Of a DNA stretch of 64,000 nt, positions 56,346 through 64,000 are shown piece after piece. The notes under the pieces are model-generated. The model ran no database searches. It was not told the origin of the DNA and was given only the letters and a program-made list of their open reading frames with translations. Numbering within the stretch: the first letter of the stretch is position 1; every line of letters starts with the position of its first letter. The stretch covers positions 115,840 to 179,839 of the forward strand of contig DASYNP010000100.1 of the NCBI GenBank assembly GCA_036008465.1, written 5' to 3'. The position numbers were made by a program, and so were the translations under genes. Source of the DNA: DASPSM01 sp036008465 (GTDB lineage: Bacteria; Planctomycetota; Planctomycetia; Planctomycetales; Planctomycetaceae).

Positions 56346-59300
56346 CAATTCCTCTCTTCTCATCGAGCGTCATTGGATCGATTCCGCAAACCGCAACGAT
56401 CGAAGCGTTCGGCTGGGCGCTGGTGCATTTCGTCTGGCAAGGAGCGGCCATCGCGCTCGCGCTGGGCGCCTTCCTTGTGTTTGCGCGCCGATTGTCGCCC
56501 CAGGTTCGTTATGTGGCCGGATGTGCCGCGCTCTCGCTGATGGCACTCGGAGCGTGCTCCACGTTTGCGTGGCATATCGCACGTGCCGCGGGCCAATCCA
56601 CCCCAGAAATCACAGTCGCCGCGTCGATCGATTCTCCGCGACCGACTCCACGAGTGGAGGCGTTGGTCGCAGATCGCCTGCTGGAACAGAACGCGTCCCC
56701 CGTCCCAGATTCAGTCGCGCTCCCACTTCGGACCGGCGCAGGGGAGAAGGGCGCTCAGGATCATGAAACGGCCGGCGAGTCCATCTCGAGCCCGATCGAT
56801 CTCTCGACTCCGCGCACCACGCTGTCCGCAGGATGGACCAATCGATTGCGTGCGTGCCTGCCTTGGGTGGTCGCATTTTGGGGCGCTGGAGTTGGACTGC
56901 TCTCCCTGCGACTCGCGCACGGCTGGCAAACGATTCGGCGGCTGCGCGACACCGGCGTGGAATTCGCTGACCCGGTCTGGTCGGAGCGCATTGCGCGACT
57001 GCAAAAGCGACTCGGTATTTCTCGCTCAGTGCGGTTTCTGTCCTCGGCGGGGGCCGCGGTGCCGATGGTGATTGGTGCGCTCAAGCCGGTGATCCTGCTC
57101 CCAGTTGGCATGCTAGCAGGCTTGAGCGCCCTACAAGTCGAAGCCCTCCTGGTCCACGAACTCGCCCACATCCGCCGGCACGATTACATCGTCAACCTCA
57201 TACAAAACTTGCTCGAGACCCTGTGCTTTTATCACCCGGCGGTCTGGTGGGTCTCGGGGCAAATCCGGAAAGAGCGCGAGCACTGCTGCGACGACGTGGC
57301 CTCCGCCGCCTGTGGTGCGCTGGATTATGCTCAAGCCCTCGCTTCACTGGCCGAATTGCGGCAAGCATCGCCCAGCTTCGGCCTAGCCGCGAACGGCACG
57401 CCTCTTGTTGATCGGATCCGCCGCCTCGCCGGGGTCGATCCGTCGTCTCAAAGCACGGCCGGATGGTTAGCAGTCCTCGCGCTGGTGGCCTTGGTCACCG
57501 CAATCGCCTTGAGACCCGCGGATCGCACCCACGCCGATGGGCAGGACACCAAGACGGTGAAGGGAACTGTTCTCCTCGCGCAGGGACGACCGCTGGCAGA
57601 CGCCGACGTGGTTGGGGAGAGCCACCAGCATCGTTACGGTCCCGCCCGCACGAACGGCCAAGGTCGATTTGAGTTGCAGGTACCGACAGGGATCGTGATC
57701 GAGTCGTACAGGGTCTCACTGCCACATTCATTCGTCGTCTCCGTAACGCTCGATAAGCGAGCGCCGCTCGCCCTGTGCTTGCAGCGTTGGGCCGCTTCCG
57801 CCAAGGTCGAGAAGCAAGAGCCGCTCGTCCTCAAGGTCGTCGAGACGCATTACCCTTGGGGCGGCTACTGGCCGCCGAGCAAGAAAAAATCCTCGCCTCA
57901 AACCAACGCCTCCGGCAAATCCGTCCGAAGAATCGCCGGAAAAGTTGTCGATCACGACGGCAAGCCGCTCGCGGACGCGCACGTCTGGTGGATCGTGTTC
58001 GACCATGGTGTCCGGCGGCCGACTGTGCTTGCTGAGTGCGCCTGCGACCGGGCCGGCCGGTTTCGGATGGAGATCTCCTCAGACGGAAAGCCGCCGGCAA
58101 CGCGCCCGAATGACGAATTGTGGGCCTTAGCTCCCGGAAAGAAGTCCAACGCCCTTGGCGAAACTGAAAAGTTGCAGGTCACGGAAGGCCCCGCGACGTC
58201 GAATGTGTCGAGCGAGGTCGTGATTCACCTCGATCCGGCCCCCGACTTCTCGTTCCTGGTGAACAACGCCGGCGGCAGGCCGGTCGGCGGGGCATCGCTC
58301 GAGCGGCTCTGGTGCGGTCAATATTTCCCGGGCGCCCTTCTCGGTGAGTTTCTCGCGGACCCGGAGTGGCCCGCCCCATTCCGAGATCGCGATCGGGTAA
58401 CTACGGATGCCTCGGGAGTGGCCCACTTGTCAGCGCACTCTGACGAGATACGGATCACGGCTCGCGAGTGCGGGATTCAAACGATCCACCTTCCGCATGT
58501 CCAACCCCCGGTCTTTCCCATCGGCGGCAAAGAACGATACGTCGTCAAAAGAAGGTCAATTAACTTGCGGCCCGTCGGTCGCGTGGAAGGGCAGGTAATC
58601 GCCGACGATCTGCGCTCGGTTCGCGGCATTAAACTGCGGATCAGCACGTCCTGGGAACAAAGCGAAACCTTTGTGGAGGGTTCGGCCATTGTCATGACCG
58701 ACGACGCGGGACAGTTTGTCATTCCCGCCATCGCTGCGGGAAAGCTGCGGTTTAAATTACTCGACGCGCCGGCAAATCCGTCGCTGATTCCGGTTGCACG
58801 ACACATTGACGTGCGTGCGCAGGAAACGACGCATCTCGAGATTCGGATGGAGCGACCGGTGCTCATCGATGGCATGATCCGCGCGGAGCGCACGGGAGAG
58901 CCGATCGCGGGCGCGGAAATCTACTTGGGAGGCGGTCTCCAACAGGGCGAAAAACTCACATCCAACGCTCAAGGCCAATATCACGCGCGTTTTCCAGCGG
59001 GGCAGATTTTGCTCAAAGAAATCAGTCTTCCCGACGAGCGTCACGCCGACTACCAACAGTGGTTCTCCGGCGTGCGTCCCGGGCGCACCGTGCCCAGCTC
59101 GATGCACAGCCCGCCCATGTGGAAGGTCGCCCTCAGTGCCACAGTGGACGGTAAGCCGCGCGACCTTCCAGCAATTGTTCGGATCCCCACCAAGATGCTG
59201 GAAGGACTCGCGATCGACGCCGCCGGGCGACCCTTAGTCAAAGCCTTCGTAAAAGCCGAGAACGGACTTGGTCGTTACGTCGCGACAACTGACGGCCACG

Positions 59301-61120
59301 GCGAGTTCGAGATGCAAGTTCCCAAGGCGAGCAAATTCAAATCATACTATGTTTGGCTGCCGGACCGACTCGGGACCGACGTGAAGATCCAAAAACAGGA
59401 ACCGCTGGCCCTCAAAGTCGATGCCATTTCCGCAACGGGGGGCGATGAATTCTCGCCTCGGAAAAAGGACGACGTCGACCCTCAGAAATCACCGATTCCT
59501 CCCGCAAAGTCGAAGCCAAGCGAACCGGTGCCTCGAGCGCCAGGTTCGAGCCAAGCCGTCCGAAAAATCACCGGAAGCGTCGTCGATCACGACGGCAAGC
59601 CCGTTGCCGCAGCTCGATTGTGGTGGCTGGTCCCGGACGACGACGCGGAACGACGGTTCCGGACGATCGCCGAGTCCGAGAGCGATCTCGCGGGACGGTT
59701 TCGAATCCAAGCCTCGTTCAACGGCGCACCGTCGCTTTCCAAGATCGGCCAATTGTGGGTGTTGGCTCCGGGAAAGAACTGGACCGTTCACGACGCCCCG
59801 CGCGCCGTCGCCGACCCAACTGCGAACGAGAAAGCCACCGATCTAGTCATTCGTCTCGATGCGGCCTCCGACATCGAATTTCAGGTCAACGATTCCGAGG
59901 GCCGGCCGGTGCCCCGGGCAGTCATCGAACCGAGTCTCGGCTACTTCCGCGCAAGTCGACGAGCCGCGTGTGGGGTAGACACTTTGCCGACGGAGCCAGC
60001 AATTCCGACGGCCGTTCGCGACCTGGGGCGGACCACCACGGACGCTGCGGGGAAAGCCCACCTGATCGGCTGGCGGAACGTGGCCCACATCAAAGTCACG
60101 GCTCCCACGTTCGGCACCCAAATGATCAGGATGCCTGCAACTGAGGAGCAATTCCTCAAGCGGATCGTGACCTTGCTGCCGACTGGCCGGGTCGAGGGAC
60201 AACTGATCGCCGCCGACCCGCGATTGGTTCGCGGGATTAAGCTCTGGATTCGAACCTCGGAACTGCCCGAGGATTCGTTCTACGCGCACAGCCCGAGAAC
60301 GGAAGGTACGGAGATGGTCGTTACCGACGCCGCCGGGCGATTCGTCATCCCCGCGATTGCCGAGGGAACGCTCGCGTTCAAATTTGTCGATCAGCCCGGC
60401 AGGCCGACGTTCCTTCCGAAAATGCCACAGGAGTGGACTGTGAAGCAGGGGGACACGACGCACGCCGAAATCCGATTGGAGCCGGCCGTGCTTGTGGAGG
60501 GCGTGGTTCAGACGAAGGACACGCGACAACCGATCGCCGGAATCCGTGTCAGCCTCCAGCCTGACGGTGTTGATCACTCGATCGACGTCATTTCGGACGC
60601 ACAAGGCCGCTACCAGGCGCGCGTCCTGCCGGGACTCTATTGGATGTCATCCACACTGCCCGACAGCATGCGTGCGCATTTCGCGGACGGCATGTCGCCG
60701 TTCTCTCTGGTTCCGCCCTGGCGCGTGCTCGTCCAACCCACGACGAATGGGGAACCATTCCAAGTGCCGGTGACCGTGTTCATCGCGCTCGGGACGGTAA
60801 AAGGCACGGTCATCGATTCCGATGGACATCCAGTCGTTGGCGCCACCGTGATCGGAGAGAGCCGGCGGCATCGTTATTTCGGCAGCACGCACGCCGGCGG
60901 CGCGTTCGAGCTTCGAGTCCCGGAACCGATCAAGCTCGCTTCGTACGACGTCTCGCTGTCGGGCCGCCTGGTGACCGACGTCTCGATCGAAAAACAGGAA
61001 CCGCTCGTCGTTAAGATCAAGTCGATCTCCGCCACGGAGGGATACGAATTTTCGCGGAAAAAGCACCCGCTCGAAGTCCAATGGGCCTCCGAGCAAGCGA
61101 CCGTCCCTCCGAGGCGGTAA
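56342..61120 (+). CDS. BlaR1-like M56 metallopeptidase with repeated regulatory-like domains
   Basis: This 1592-residue protein has N-terminal membrane helices of the BlaR1/MecR1 type (FGWALVHFVWQGAAIALALG) and the zinc motif HELAH at 272-276 with REHCCDD downstream. A further membrane helix lies near residues 380-395. The penicillin-binding sensor of BlaR1 is missing. In its place are carboxypeptidase-regulatory-like beta domains arranged as a super-repeat: similar units start near residues 403, 949 and 1483 (KGTVLLAQGRPLADADV, EGLAIDAAGRPLVKAFV, KGTVIDSDGHPVVGATV), and between them two related blocks with VVDHDGKPLADAHVWW and VVDHDGKPVAAARLWW. The pair blaI-M56 should form a signal system in which an extracellular ligand leads to cleavage of BlaI. 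Confidence 0.88.
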   Translation: MTIPLFSSSVIGSIPQTATIEAFGWALVHFVWQGAAIALALGAFLVFARRLSPQVRYVAGCAALSLMALGACSTFAWHIARAAGQSTPEITVAASIDSPRPTPRVEALVADRLLEQNASPVPDSVALPLRTGAGEKGAQDHETAGESISSPIDLSTPRTTLSAGWTNRLRACLPWVVAFWGAGVGLLSLRLAHGWQTIRRLRDTGVEFADPVWSERIARLQKRLGISRSVRFLSSAGAAVPMVIGALKPVILLPVGMLAGLSALQVEALLVHELAHIRRHDYIVNLIQNLLETLCFYHPAVWWVSGQIRKEREHCCDDVASAACGALDYAQALASLAELRQASPSFGLAANGTPLVDRIRRLAGVDPSSQSTAGWLAVLALVALVTAIALRPADRTHADGQDTKTVKGTVLLAQGRPLADADVVGESHQHRYGPARTNGQGRFELQVPTGIVIESYRVSLPHSFVVSVTLDKRAPLALCLQRWAASAKVEKQEPLVLKVVETHYPWGGYWPPSKKKSSPQTNASGKSVRRIAGKVVDHDGKPLADAHVWWIVFDHGVRRPTVLAECACDRAGRFRMEISSDGKPPATRPNDELWALAPGKKSNALGETEKLQVTEGPATSNVSSEVVIHLDPAPDFSFLVNNAGGRPVGGASLERLWCGQYFPGALLGEFLADPEWPAPFRDRDRVTTDASGVAHLSAHSDEIRITARECGIQTIHLPHVQPPVFPIGGKERYVVKRRSINLRPVGRVEGQVIADDLRSVRGIKLRISTSWEQSETFVEGSAIVMTDDAGQFVIPAIAAGKLRFKLLDAPANPSLIPVARHIDVRAQETTHLEIRMERPVLIDGMIRAERTGEPIAGAEIYLGGGLQQGEKLTSNAQGQYHARFPAGQILLKEISLPDERHADYQQWFSGVRPGRTVPSSMHSPPMWKVALSATVDGKPRDLPAIVRIPTKMLEGLAIDAAGRPLVKAFVKAENGLGRYVATTDGHGEFEMQVPKASKFKSYYVWLPDRLGTDVKIQKQEPLALKVDAISATGGDEFSPRKKDDVDPQKSPIPPAKSKPSEPVPRAPGSSQAVRKITGSVVDHDGKPVAAARLWWLVPDDDAERRFRTIAESESDLAGRFRIQASFNGAPSLSKIGQLWVLAPGKNWTVHDAPRAVADPTANEKATDLVIRLDAASDIEFQVNDSEGRPVPRAVIEPSLGYFRASRRAACGVDTLPTEPAIPTAVRDLGRTTTDAAGKAHLIGWRNVAHIKVTAPTFGTQMIRMPATEEQFLKRIVTLLPTGRVEGQLIAADPRLVRGIKLWIRTSELPEDSFYAHSPRTEGTEMVVTDAAGRFVIPAIAEGTLAFKFVDQPGRPTFLPKMPQEWTVKQGDTTHAEIRLEPAVLVEGVVQTKDTRQPIAGIRVSLQPDGVDHSIDVISDAQGRYQARVLPGLYWMSSTLPDSMRAHFADGMSPFSLVPPWRVLVQPTTNGEPFQVPVTVFIALGTVKGTVIDSDGHPVVGATVIGESRRHRYFGSTHAGGAFELRVPEPIKLASYDVSLSGRLVTDVSIEKQEPLVVKIKSISATEGYEFSRKKHPLEVQWASEQATVPPRR

Positions 61121-61582
61121 TCGACCGACTTTGGAAGAATTGGTGTCGGACGACTTCAGCGAAGAGGTTGGACGCTGCCTCGCTGGTCACAGGCGGCCAT
61201 CTCCTCGAGAACGAGATTGTGTTGACAAGTGATCGCGAGGCGAGCCGAGTTTGATCATTACCCTCATCGCGGTTCCGAAATCTCAACCCTTTTCCCGGAC
61301 ACGCCATCAAACGACCGATAAGTGCCGCCGTGCCGGGCATCGGAAACTCATCCGTTTTTCGGCACGCGGATCTGAGTACCGGATTGCCATACGTTTTGGC
61401 GGAATCTGGCCTCGACCGGCAGAAGCGGGCGAAATGCTCGGCGGACTGCGGCGTAAATCGAACGTTTGTTGATACAGGCGCTCTCGAGATACTGGCTGGA
61501 GACGCCGCGCAAGGCATGGATTCGGTAACCCGCTCACAGCTATGCTGAATGGGCCTCATCGACGGCTCCTTTGGTGCGGGCA
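61121..61582. other. Intergenic region, no gene seen
   Basis: About 460 bases before the sigma-factor gene. No frame has convincing start or motif. TTGACA occurs at 61222-61227, but no well-spaced -10 follows. Confidence 0.4.
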
Positions 61583-62176
61583 ATGAGCGACGTCACGCGA
61601 ATCCTTTCTGCAATCGACCAGGGCGATCCGGTCGCAGCCGAGAAGTTGTTGCCGCTGGTTTACGACGAACTCCGGAAGCTGGCCATTCACAAAATGGCAC
61701 AGGAGAAGTCGGGCCAGACATTGCAGCCGACGGCTCTGGTCCACGAGGCCTGGTTGCGACTCGTTGGCGTCGAATCGCCGCAGAAGTGGGATGGCCGCGG
61801 GCATTTTTTTGCGGCAGCTGCCGAGGCGATGAGGCGGATTCTGGTGGAGCAAGCGCGACGTAAAAAGCGAATCAAGCACGGCGGCGAATGGCGACGTGCC
61901 GACGCTGGCGAATTGAATCTGGTTGCCGCCGACGAAATGAATCTGGTTTCCGCTGCCGAAGACGAGGTGATATCGGTACATGAAGCGGTCGACGGTCTGG
62001 CAGCCGTGGATGCCCAGGCGGCACAGGTGGTGAAGCTGCATTTTTTCGCGGGCTTGACGCTCGAAGACGTCGCGAGCCTACTCGAAATCTCTTCCCGAAC
62101 TGCTTATCGCGACTGGGCTTTCGCCCGAGCCTGGCTGGCCAAGCGTCTCGACGGGCCTGAGAACGAAATCTCTTAG
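61583..62176 (+). CDS. ECF-type RNA polymerase sigma factor (planctomycete subfamily)
   Basis: This 197-residue protein starts at ATG 61583 (MSDVTRILSAIDQGDPVAAE in overview). Region 2 is LLPLVYDELRKLAIHKM with TALVHEAWLRLVG and GHFFAAAAEAMRRILVEQARRKKR, the usual pattern of this subfamily (Sig70-ECF, TIGR02999-like). Region 4 is HFFAGLTLEDVASLLEISSR followed by TAYRDWAFARAWL. It lies 64 bases before a Ser/Thr kinase gene, the standard planctomycete pairing, so the two are probably one signalling unit. Confidence 0.92.
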   Translation: MSDVTRILSAIDQGDPVAAEKLLPLVYDELRKLAIHKMAQEKSGQTLQPTALVHEAWLRLVGVESPQKWDGRGHFFAAAAEAMRRILVEQARRKKRIKHGGEWRRADAGELNLVAADEMNLVSAAEDEVISVHEAVDGLAAVDAQAAQVVKLHFFAGLTLEDVASLLEISSRTAYRDWAFARAWLAKRLDGPENEIS

Positions 62177-62240
62177 CTTTCTTGTCAGCCTTGAGTCTTA
62201 TTTGTCGCATTGAAGAGCAGGAACTCTCGGAGATGCCGAC

Positions 62241-64000
62241 TTGAACGCCTCGAGCAGCGACGCCAAGACCATCTTTGGACGGGCGATTGAAATCGAAGAG
62301 GCCGCCGCCCGGGCGGCCTACTTGGATCAAGCCTGCGGCTCCAACGACCAGTTGCGCGCGGAAATCGACGGCTTGATTCGCGCCCACTTCAAGATTGGCG
62401 ACTTTTTGAAGGGACCGGCGCACGATGCGGCAACCTGTCTCAATGATGCCGATTCCGGCGAAGAAGGGATGGTGATCGGTCCCTACAAGCTGCTGGAGCA
62501 GATCGGCGAAGGTGGTTTCGGCATCGTCTTCGTGGCCGAGCAGCACGCCCCGGTCCGCCGTCGGGTGGCGCTCAAGATCATCAAGCCGGGCATGGATAGC
62601 CGGCAGGTGCTGGCCCGGTTCGAAGTCGAGCGGCAGGCGCTGGCCCTGATGGACCATCCCAACATCGCCCGGGCGCTCGACGCCGGGGTCACCAATTCCG
62701 GGCGTCCCTACTTCGTGATGGAACTGATCCGAGGCGTGCCGATCACCGACTATTGCGACGAGGCCAACCTGGCCGTGCACGAGCGTCTCGCGCTGTTTGT
62801 GAGCGTCTGCCGCGCCGTGCAGCACGCCCACCAGAAGGGGATCATTCACCGCGACATCAAGCCGTCGAACATCCTGGTCACGTTGCTCGACGGCCGCCCT
62901 GTGCCCAAGGTCATCGACTTCGGGGTCGCCAAGGCGATCAACCAGCCGCTCACTCAGGAGACGCTGTTCACACGCTTGGCCGAGATGATCGGCACGCCGC
63001 TCTACATGAGCCCCGAACAGGCGGAAATGACCAGCCTGGATATCGACACGCGGAGCGACATCTATTCGCTGGGCGTTCTCCTCTACGAGCTCCTCACGGG
63101 CAGTACGCCGTTCGACAAGAACCGCCTGAAGCGGGCCGCCTTCGACGAAATCCGGCGCATTATCCGCGAGGAAGAGCCGGCCAAGCCGAGCCTGCGGATC
63201 AGCACTCTGGGGGAAAAGCGGACCGTGGTGGCCGCTCATCGGCACGCCGATCCCAACCGCTTGAGTCAGCTTTTGCGCGGTGACTTGGACTGGATCGTGA
63301 TGAAGGCGCTGGAGAAGGAGCGCTCGCACCGGTACGAAACGGCAAACGGGCTTGCGATGGACGTGGAGCGGCATCTGGCCGACGAGCCGGTGCTGGCTTG
63401 TCCGCCTTCGGCCGCGTATCGCTTCGCGAAGTTTGCCCGCCGCAACCGCGTGGCGTTCACGACGTCGATCGTGGTGCTGGCGGCGATTCTGTTGTGCACG
63501 GTGGTCAGCGTCACCCAAGCGATTCGCGCGACACGAGCGGAACGTCAGGCGGACGCGCGGTTCCAAGAGGCCGAAGAGGCGCGGGACGCCGAAGCAGCCC
63601 AACGGCAAATCGCCGATCAAGAGCGGCAGCAGGCGGAAGAGAACTTAAAGCGCGCTCGTCAGGCGGTCGACCAGTACTTCACGCGCGTCAGCCAAAGCAA
63701 GTTATTCAACGCGCCGACTTTACAACCGCTTCGTAAGGAGCTGCTGGAGGATGCCGTCCGGTACTACCAAACGCTTCTGACCGAGCGCGGCGATAATCCG
63801 GCCCTGCTTGCTGATTTGGCGGTGGCGGATCTCCGATTAGCCGAAATCTATCACGAAGTCGACCGGAACGACGACGCCATCGACGCCTTGGCGTCCGGCC
63901 TGGAACTGGTTGAGCGGCTGCACACCAAATATCCGAACGCCAAAGACGAGCTGCGCCGCGTCGCGGGGTTTTGGAAGGCAAATCGAACCCCGAAGGCGGG
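62241..64000 (+). CDS. Serine/threonine protein kinase with TPR-like C-terminus (3' end outside window)
   Basis: The frame is open to the window's end. TTG 62241 is the only start-like codon after an in-frame stop at 62211, with GGAG eight bases upstream. After about 80 residues comes a Hanks kinase domain: IGEGGFGIVF, VALKIIKPGMD with the catalytic lysine, IIHRDIKPSNIL, and VIDFGVAKAI. MSPEQA and GVLLYELLTG follow. A membrane helix (FTTSIVVLAAILLCTVVSV) lies near residue 410, then a coiled coil and the beginning of helical repeats. It likely signals from outside and may act on the adjacent sigma factor. Confidence 0.92.
   Translation, partial: MNASSSDAKTIFGRAIEIEEAAARAAYLDQACGSNDQLRAEIDGLIRAHFKIGDFLKGPAHDAATCLNDADSGEEGMVIGPYKLLEQIGEGGFGIVFVAEQHAPVRRRVALKIIKPGMDSRQVLARFEVERQALALMDHPNIARALDAGVTNSGRPYFVMELIRGVPITDYCDEANLAVHERLALFVSVCRAVQHAHQKGIIHRDIKPSNILVTLLDGRPVPKVIDFGVAKAINQPLTQETLFTRLAEMIGTPLYMSPEQAEMTSLDIDTRSDIYSLGVLLYELLTGSTPFDKNRLKRAAFDEIRRIIREEEPAKPSLRISTLGEKRTVVAAHRHADPNRLSQLLRGDLDWIVMKALEKERSHRYETANGLAMDVERHLADEPVLACPPSAAYRFAKFARRNRVAFTTSIVVLAAILLCTVVSVTQAIRATRAERQADARFQEAEEARDAEAAQRQIADQERQQAEENLKRARQAVDQYFTRVSQSKLFNAPTLQPLRKELLEDAVRYYQTLLTERGDNPALLADLAVADLRLAEIYHEVDRNDDAIDALASGLELVERLHTKYPNAKDELRRVAGFWKANRTPKA

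Overview
The window reads as a chromosomal segment of a member of the Planctomycetota. The evidence is a DUF1559 protein with a pilin-type leader, an ECF sigma factor next to a large serine/threonine kinase, a BlaI/M56-peptidase pair, lipid A and LPS-export genes, a DUF4912 protein and many long G+C-rich genes. A Pirellulales-like origin is plausible but cannot be proved from sequence alone. The window starts inside lpxA and ends inside a kinase gene.

Layout. 1-12.3 kb: lipid A and envelope genes (partial lpxA, a coupled Gfo/Idh dehydrogenase, a giant AsmA-like protein, a GT39-type glycosyltransferase), a hisN-like phosphatase coupled to a LarA-like protein, and a SWIM/SNF2 helicase. 12.6-20.1 kb: a second Gfo/Idh gene followed by a decayed fragment of a paralogue, small unknown genes, an MFS transporter, a DUF47 protein and a DUF4912 protein, then about 1.1 kb without a recognisable gene. 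20.1-28.0 kb: a complete ATP synthase operon (two AtpZ/AtpI-type genes, then atpB-E-F-H-A-G-D-C). 28.4-45.9 kb: housekeeping genes, including an FHA protein, a class II glutamine amidotransferase, an LptF/G permease, an LPG-synthase-type membrane protein, glgC, a penicillin-acylase-like hydrolase, a YfcE-like phosphodiesterase, a ROK kinase and a polyphosphate cluster (ppx/gppA, ppk1, sixA). 46-48 kb: one intact DUF1559 gene between 3' remnants of two other copies.

48.1-55.2 kb is the most interesting part: an integrated island beside a tRNA-Ser(UGA) gene. Next to the tRNA lies a tyrosine integrase broken by an in-frame TAG and a frameshift, followed by an excisionase-like gene. The cargo is a minus-strand operon that looks like a bacterial ubiquitin-like conjugation system: a small beta-grasp protein (Ubl), a protein joining a candidate E2-like domain to a 22-cysteine RING-like tail, a JAMM protease with a complete metal motif, and a ThiF/E1-type adenylyltransferase. 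With them are a zinc-ribbon protein, a coiled-coil lipoprotein, a one-helix membrane protein, a 58-residue protein and a 373-residue unknown. The recombinase is dead while the cargo is open, so the system appears to be retained.

55.9-64 kb: a blaI-type repressor with two operator dyads placed on a well-formed promoter, coupled to a 1592-residue M56 peptidase carrying a roughly 540-residue super-repeat, then an ECF sigma factor and a truncated Ser/Thr kinase. All functional calls come from reading motifs by eye; no database search was run.
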